Source: Cellvibrio sp. (GTDB lineage Bacteria; Pseudomonadota; Gammaproteobacteria; Pseudomonadales; Cellvibrionaceae). From it: 8,544 nucleotides of DNA. Shown here in pieces: positions 5,178-8,544 of the stretch. The translations under genes and the position numbers were made by a program. Below the pieces are notes generated by a model. It saw only the letters and a list, made by a program, of their open reading frames with translations, searched no databases and had not been told where the DNA came from. The stretch's first letter is position 1, and each line of letters opens with the position of its first letter. The stretch covers positions 1 to 8,544 of the forward strand of contig DQHS01000258.1 of NCBI GenBank assembly GCA_003524365.1, written 5' to 3'.

Positions 5178-5825
5178 ATGCGTCAATTAATAATGGCAGT
5201 ATTATTGGGTGGGAATTGTTTGGCGGGTGTTGCGCAAGCTCACGAAGCAGGGGAGTTTTTTGTGCGCGTGGGTGCGGCGCAAGTGGCACCTGATGCAAGT
5301 AGCGGTACCGTATTGGGCGGTGGTGTCGATGTAGAAGATGCAACCGGTCTCGGCTTTTCAGGAACCTGGTTTTATTCGCCGCATATCGGTATCGAAGTAT
5401 TGGCTGCATTGCCGTTTGAACATGACATAGTGGGGACTGGAGCGCTTAAGGGTGTTGATATCGGCAGTACCAAACATCTGCCTCCAACAGTATCGTTGCA
5501 GTATTACCCACTTACCGACAAAAAATTTCAGCCCTATGTTGGCATCGGTCTGAACTACACCACTTTTTTTGATAGCAATACCAGCGATACATTAGATTCA
5601 GCACTTAGTGGGTCTACCGATATTTCTTTAGACGATTCAACCGGCGTTGCATTTCAGTTAGGTGCAGATTTTCAGGTGGCGGAAAATTGGTATTTAAATG
5701 CTGCCGTGTGGAAAATCGATATTGAAACCACCGCCGATATTTCTGTAAATGGTGCCCATGCAGCAAGTGTGGACGTGGCGATTGATCCGCTGGTCTATAT
5801 GCTAGGTGTCGGTTACTCCTTTTAA
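5178..5825 (+). CDS. ompW: OmpW-family outer-membrane beta-barrel protein
   Basis: OmpW is an eight-stranded outer-membrane barrel with a hydrophobic channel, linked to uptake of small hydrophobic compounds and to stress and oxygen responses. The 215-residue precursor has a signal peptide with cleavage after AQA (residue 21). The mature N-terminus has EFFVRVGAAQVAP. The family-typical centre includes GFSGTWFYSPHIGIEVLAALPF (written here as 58-79), LPPTVSLQYYPL (101-112) and KFQPYVGIGLNYTTFF (116-131). The protein ends with LGVGYSF, whose terminal phenylalanine is the usual BAM recognition signal. Length is normal. AGAGGA lies upstream of the ATG. An FNR/Anr-like box and leader hairpin precede it and a strong hairpin follows it, so it is probably monocistronic. 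Confidence 0.93.
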   Translation: MRQLIMAVLLGGNCLAGVAQAHEAGEFFVRVGAAQVAPDASSGTVLGGGVDVEDATGLGFSGTWFYSPHIGIEVLAALPFEHDIVGTGALKGVDIGSTKHLPPTVSLQYYPLTDKKFQPYVGIGLNYTTFFDSNTSDTLDSALSGSTDISLDDSTGVAFQLGADFQVAENWYLNAAVWKIDIETTADISVNGAHAASVDVAIDPLVYMLGVGYSF

Positions 5826-5848
5826 TTCAGATTACCTTTCAATTCCTT

Positions 5849-5879
5849 CGGCCAGTAACCCTTCGGGTCATACTGGCCG
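5849..5879 (+). terminator. Strong hairpin downstream of ompW
   Basis: CGGCCAGTA (5849-5857) pairs with TACTGGCCG (5871-5879), and an inner ACCC/GGGT stem (5858-5861 with 5865-5868) caps it around a TTC loop, with a two-base CA bulge. It begins 23 bp after the ompW stop. No T-run follows, so it may act as a 3'-end stabiliser or as a REP-like extragenic palindrome rather than a classical terminator. A genome-wide copy count would distinguish these. Confidence 0.5.
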
Positions 5880-5950
5880 CTACGCCTTCCCATTAACAAA
5901 AAAATACATCCGTTATCACTAGTGAATAGCTTACCATTTTTTTTTCGTGT

Positions 5951-5983
5951 CTTAAGTCTGCCTTAAGTTTTGGCTGGTATGCT
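5951..5983 (+). promoter_or_regulatory. PmrA-type direct-repeat promoter for the cupredoxin-like gene
   Basis: CTTAAG (5951-5956), a 5-bp spacer tctgc, and CTTAAG (5962-5967) form an 11-bp-period direct repeat that matches the PmrA (BasR) box YTTAAK-N5-YTTAAK exactly. Ten bases further on is TATGCT (5978-5983), a fair -10 (four of six). The box covers the place where a -35 would sit, as expected for activation by an OmpR-family response regulator. Transcription would begin near 5990, about 32 nt before the gene at 6022. The same box, the following TTTGGCT and the same spacing recur at 6427-6459. Confidence 0.65.
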
Positions 5984-6021
5984 CAGAAGATGGTAATAAT
6001 GATTTAATCGATGTACACGAT

Positions 6022-6378
6022 ATGAAATGGAGTTTAGGCAAGTATTCATGGTTTCTGCTTTTCCTTGCATCAAATGTCTGCGCAATTGATGCCTGCCCTA
6101 CCTTCACAATCGCAATAACTAAAAATATCGTTGACCCAGATATTTTGGTGGTGCCGGCCAATACTAAAATAAAACTTATCATTCTGAATAATGATCAGAC
6201 ACCCGAAGAGTTTGAAAGTCGTCCCCTCAAGGTTAAGAAAATAATTATGGGAAAGACTCAGGTTATTGTCTTTATTGGGCCATTACCAGCAGGTGATTAT
6301 ACTTTCACAGGTGCATATCACCCGAGAAGTACCGGTGGAGTTGTCCGTGCAACATCTCCGGTCGAAGTAAAAAAGTAG
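6022..6378 (+). CDS. Periplasmic cupredoxin-like domain protein
   Basis: The 118-residue protein has a signal peptide (residues 1-21, cleavage near VCA before ID) and one small cupredoxin-like beta-sandwich. Recognisable family pieces are the DPDILVVPANTKIKLIILNND strand pair (38-58), TPEEFES (60-66), IGPLPAGDYTF (85-95) and YHPRSTGGVV (99-108). This is the type often encoded beside FTR1-like ferrous-iron permeases and P19-like proteins, where it is thought to bind copper or help oxidise iron. H100 and the EEFES acidic patch are candidate metal contacts; the usual later A-x-G segment is altered to STGG. No permease gene is adjacent. No good ribosome-binding site is visible before ATG 6022 and no better in-frame start exists. 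A PmrA-type promoter lies directly upstream. Metal identity and role are unproven. Confidence 0.8.
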   Translation: MKWSLGKYSWFLLFLASNVCAIDACPTFTIAITKNIVDPDILVVPANTKIKLIILNNDQTPEEFESRPLKVKKIIMGKTQVIVFIGPLPAGDYTFTGAYHPRSTGGVVRATSPVEVKK

Positions 6379-6426
6379 GTTGAGCACTCCACTATGTCGC
6401 TTGAATGGGAACGGCGTAAATTTTTT

Positions 6427-6459
6427 CTTAAGTTTCCTTTAATTTTGGCTTATTAAAAT
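6427..6459 (+). promoter_or_regulatory. PmrA-type promoter for the PAP2-eptA operon
   Basis: CTTAAG (6427-6432), spacer tttcc, and TTTAAT (6438-6443) fit the PmrA box YTTAAK-N5-YTTAAK. TTTGGCT follows, and TAAAAT (6454-6459), a five-of-six -10, begins after exactly ten bases, the same geometry as at 5951-5983. Transcription would begin near 6466. In enterobacteria PmrA activates pmrC/eptA in response to ferric iron, low pH or (via PmrD) low magnesium. The PAP2-eptA genes downstream fit this regulon well. Confidence 0.7.
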
Positions 6460-6465
6460 CGGTGT

Positions 6466-6586
6466 CAATGAGTGGCAAAGAAATGGTGAATTTAGCTAAG
6501 TGGTGGTGAATATCTAGTCTACTCTTAGAATTAGACAAGTATCCTACTCTTGGTGAGTTTCTTTCTAATAGTTGATGTAAACCAAG
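6466..6586 (+). other. Long leader of the PAP2-eptA transcript with short direct repeats
   Basis: If transcription begins near 6466, the PAP2 start at 6587 is preceded by about 120 nt of untranslated RNA. It contains two 8-bp direct repeats: TGGTGAAT at 6484-6491 and 6504-6511, and CTACTCTT at 6519-6526 and 6544-6551. GTCTA (6517-6521) can pair with TAGAC (6532-6536). No recognisable ribosome-binding site precedes ATG 6587. I do not recognise a known riboswitch or a leader-peptide design. Confidence 0.3.
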
Positions 6587-7300
6587 ATGGTTAGTCCTAG
6601 TAAGTTCGTGCGCACACACCTTTTTATACCCTTGTTTGCGCTGTTTGTTGTATCGGCTGTTATGGCGATTGGAAGTGTTGATCGCTCACTCGCCGATTAT
6701 TTTTACTCCCTTCAAGGTAACAGTTGGGCTTGGAAAGATAGCTGGATTGCCGAAGAATTTTTTCATAAGGGCGGCCGCACAATATCTATTTTCCTTGCTC
6801 TGATGTTGTTCGCTTTTTTAGCTTTATCTCACTTTCACTCTTCATTATCACCACATAAAAAATCTCTAGTCTATTTTTTCATGGCAACTGCGGGTGGCAG
6901 TTTTCTTGTCAGTGTATTGAAGTCGGCTCTTGCTGTTTCATGCCCGTGGGAATTCGAGCGCTATGGCGGTGACCTGTTTTACTCTGGCGTAATAGAGCAA
7001 TTATTTTTGCGCAATGGCGAAGGGTGCTTTCCGGCAGGTCACGCCAGTGCTGGCTATGCATGGGTATCCGCTTACTTTTTTGGCTTGTACTATCAATCAA
7101 AATGGCGTTGGCTGGGGTTAGCGATTCCGTTAATTGCTGGAATGGTTTTGGGGCTGGTGCAGCAAATTCGCGGAGCACATTTTATCTCTCATGATGTGTG
7201 GTCTGTCGCAGTGTGCTGGTTTTTTTCGTTTGGATTGTTTTATTTGTTTTTTAAGTCGCCCAGTGCGAAATTGGCTGCGCCGGATCTACTATGTCGATAA
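6587..7300 (+). CDS. PAP2-superfamily membrane phosphatase
   Basis: This 237-residue inner-membrane protein has about six hydrophobic helices (roughly 12-30, 65-82, 94-116, 155-170, 174-192, 204-222) and the PAP2 phosphatase motifs. The first motif is K112-x6-C119-P120 with the following WEFERYGG, where cysteine replaces the canonical arginine of KX6RP. The second is P149-A-G-H152, with H152 the expected general acid. The third is R195-GAHFIS-H202-D203, with H202 the likely nucleophile; its six-residue spacing differs from the canonical five. Such enzymes remove or transfer phosphate on lipid phosphates at the periplasmic face, such as lipid A (LpxE/LpxT-like) or undecaprenyl and phosphatidylglycerol phosphates. 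Its gene overlaps eptA by 10 nt, suggesting action on lipid A, as in the LpxE-EptA pairing known from Helicobacter. Exact substrate is inference. The ATG lacks a good ribosome-binding site; GTG 6608 is a less likely alternative. Confidence 0.88.
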   Translation: MVSPSKFVRTHLFIPLFALFVVSAVMAIGSVDRSLADYFYSLQGNSWAWKDSWIAEEFFHKGGRTISIFLALMLFAFLALSHFHSSLSPHKKSLVYFFMATAGGSFLVSVLKSALAVSCPWEFERYGGDLFYSGVIEQLFLRNGEGCFPAGHASAGYAWVSAYFFGLYYQSKWRWLGLAIPLIAGMVLGLVQQIRGAHFISHDVWSVAVCWFFSFGLFYLFFKSPSAKLAAPDLLCR

Positions 7301-8544
7301 CTATTGTCAAATCTACAGAATGTAAAGAATCAGAGCAGTGTTTTAATTCAGCCCAGTTTTCGCTAGCGGCAGCATTGTTTTTTGTGATTTTTTATAATGC
7401 TTCTTTTTTTGAGCATGTTGTCGCCTTGGTTGATCTTTCCAGCTTTAGAGGAATTATTTTTATTGCCAATGTGAGTCTTGTGCTCTGGCTGCTGACTTCT
7501 ATTGTTATTGCATTGGTTACATTACCCTATGTGGTTAAGCCGGTTTTATCGGTGTTGTTCGTCGGCGCGGCGGGTGTCGCTTATTTTATGGATGCATACG
7601 GTGTCGTTATTCATCGCTTGATGATCCAAAGTACTTTGGAAACCGATTCTTCGGAAACCCGTGATCTGATCAATATGAGCCTGGTGTTATATCTGGTTGC
7701 CTTGGGGGTTCTGCCCTCATTGCTATTGCTGAAAGTGAACCTCCGCTTTGGTACTTTTAAAGTGGAATGCTGGCGAAAAGTTAAATTTATTGCGGCTGGG
7801 TTTGTTGGTTGCTTGGTGTTAATCTTGAGTATGTCCATGGACTATGCCTCGTTTTTTCGTAACCATAAAGAAATCCGTCAAATGGCGAATCCGCTTAACT
7901 TTATTTACGCGGGTCTTTCCTACGCGACGACGAGTAGCCGGGTTGTCGAAGTCAAACCGATTGAAAACGATGCAGCAATTAGTGCCTTCGGAAAAGCACA
8001 AACAAAACCAACGCTGTTTATTTTGGTGGTTGGTGAAACGGCACGCGCTGATCACTTTGGCATTAATGGTTATGAGCGCGATACCACCCCATTGATTGCG
8101 CAGCAAGATATTATCAATTTTCCCAAGGTTACCTCCTGTGGCACTGAAACCGCCGTGTCGGTGCCCTGCATGTTTTCCGGGCTTGGTCGCAGCCACTATT
8201 CAGATTCCAAAGCCAAATCGCAAGAGGGTTTGCTTGATGTTATTAATCATGCCGGTATTTCTGTTTTGTGGCGTGATAATAATTCAAGTTGTAAGGGGGC
8301 TTGTAATCGGGTTGCGTACGAAGAAATGCAACATCTGCAAGTGCCGGAATTATGTAATGGGCGCGAATGCTTTGACGAGATTTTATTGCACCAGTTGAAT
8401 GAGAGGGTTGCATTGACGGCCGGTAATCAAGTCATTGTTCTTCATCAAAAGGGTAGCCATGGGCCGGATTATTTTGAGCGTTATCCCCACGACAAAGAAT
8501 TTTTCAGCCCTGTGTGTAAAACCAATCAGCTACAAAATTGTACC
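7291..8544 (+). CDS. eptA: EptA/PmrC-type lipid A phosphoethanolamine transferase (3' end outside window)
   Basis: The enzyme transfers phosphoethanolamine from phosphatidylethanolamine to lipid A phosphates at the periplasmic face, lowering surface charge and affinity for polymyxin-type peptides. The 418 visible residues have an N-terminal membrane domain with five helices (roughly 24-48, 55-77, 84-106, 128-147, 165-183). They continue into an alkaline-phosphatase-like domain. Catalytic features are VVGETARADHFGINGY (246-261) with metal-binding E249, SCGTETAVSVPCMFS (282-296) with nucleophile T285, and LHQKGSHGPDY (384-394) with H390. Cysteines 283/293, 334/338, 355/360 and 409/417 fit the family disulfides. 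The remaining 130 or so residues, including the expected final Asp-His metal motif, lie beyond 8544. ATG 7291 overlaps the PAP2 stop, consistent with translational coupling. MCR-type acquired enzymes share this fold; operon context and a PmrA-type promoter favour a chromosomal eptA. Confidence 0.93.
   Translation, partial: MSITIVKSTECKESEQCFNSAQFSLAAALFFVIFYNASFFEHVVALVDLSSFRGIIFIANVSLVLWLLTSIVIALVTLPYVVKPVLSVLFVGAAGVAYFMDAYGVVIHRLMIQSTLETDSSETRDLINMSLVLYLVALGVLPSLLLLKVNLRFGTFKVECWRKVKFIAAGFVGCLVLILSMSMDYASFFRNHKEIRQMANPLNFIYAGLSYATTSSRVVEVKPIENDAAISAFGKAQTKPTLFILVVGETARADHFGINGYERDTTPLIAQQDIINFPKVTSCGTETAVSVPCMFSGLGRSHYSDSKAKSQEGLLDVINHAGISVLWRDNNSSCKGACNRVAYEEMQHLQVPELCNGRECFDEILLHQLNERVALTAGNQVIVLHQKGSHGPDYFERYPHDKEFFSPVCKTNQLQNCT

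Noticed and set aside
7611..8398. Several frames on both strands over the eptA region
   Set aside because: All are shadows of the continuous eptA frame, whose motifs run without interruption from 7291 to the window end.
7291..8544. Mobile colistin-resistance (mcr) gene
   Set aside because: It shares the fold and catalytic residues, but it is coupled to PAP2, has a PmrA-type promoter and lies about 6 kb from the only insertion sequence, so a chromosomal eptA is more likely.
1..8544. CRISPR array, tRNA, rRNA, phage or toxin-antitoxin system
   Set aside because: No regularly spaced repeats, no tRNA-like cloverleaf, no rRNA signature and no such gene pair were seen on either strand.

Overview
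The window looks like a chromosomal segment of a Gram-negative gammaproteobacterium. It encodes an OmpW outer-membrane porin behind an FNR/Anr-type box, an EptA-type lipid A phosphoethanolamine transferase, and two PmrA-type direct-repeat promoters. Base composition is moderate and the spacers are AT-rich. A LecA-like lectin domain and a polysaccharide-deacetylase remnant would suit a Cellvibrio-like, polysaccharide-degrading bacterium, but that placement is a guess.

Layout. (1) Positions 25-1297 hold a complete IS4-family insertion sequence with 19-bp perfect terminal inverted repeats and an intact DDE/YREK transposase. A 14-bp inverted repeat can hide the transposase start on read-through transcripts, and an antisense-facing terminator overlaps the end of the transposase gene. 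The flanks suggest that it split an older terminator. (2) Positions 3042-1331 (minus strand) hold a tight four-gene cluster of small stand-alone domains: DUF1428, VOC/glyoxalase fold, YCII and a GyrI-like ligand-binding protein. (3) Positions 3043-3599 are intergenic. (4) Positions 3600-4928 encode a secreted protein ending in a LecA/PA-IL-like domain, then a Gfa-like zinc protein, followed by a short deacetylase remnant. (5) Positions 5104-5825 carry ompW and its FNR/Anr-like site. (6) Positions 5951-8544 hold two promoters of identical geometry (CTTAAG-N5-YTTAAK, then 10 bp to the -10). One drives a periplasmic cupredoxin-like protein. The other drives a PAP2 phosphatase overlapping by 10 nt with eptA, which is cut by the window end.

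The most coherent functional unit is region 6. The PAP2 enzyme and EptA both act on lipid phosphate groups at the inner membrane, and PmrA is the classical regulator of eptA/pmrC and polymyxin resistance. The matching upstream promoter appears to bring a cupredoxin of the iron-transport-associated type into the same regulon. This is the strongest candidate here for something not routinely described.
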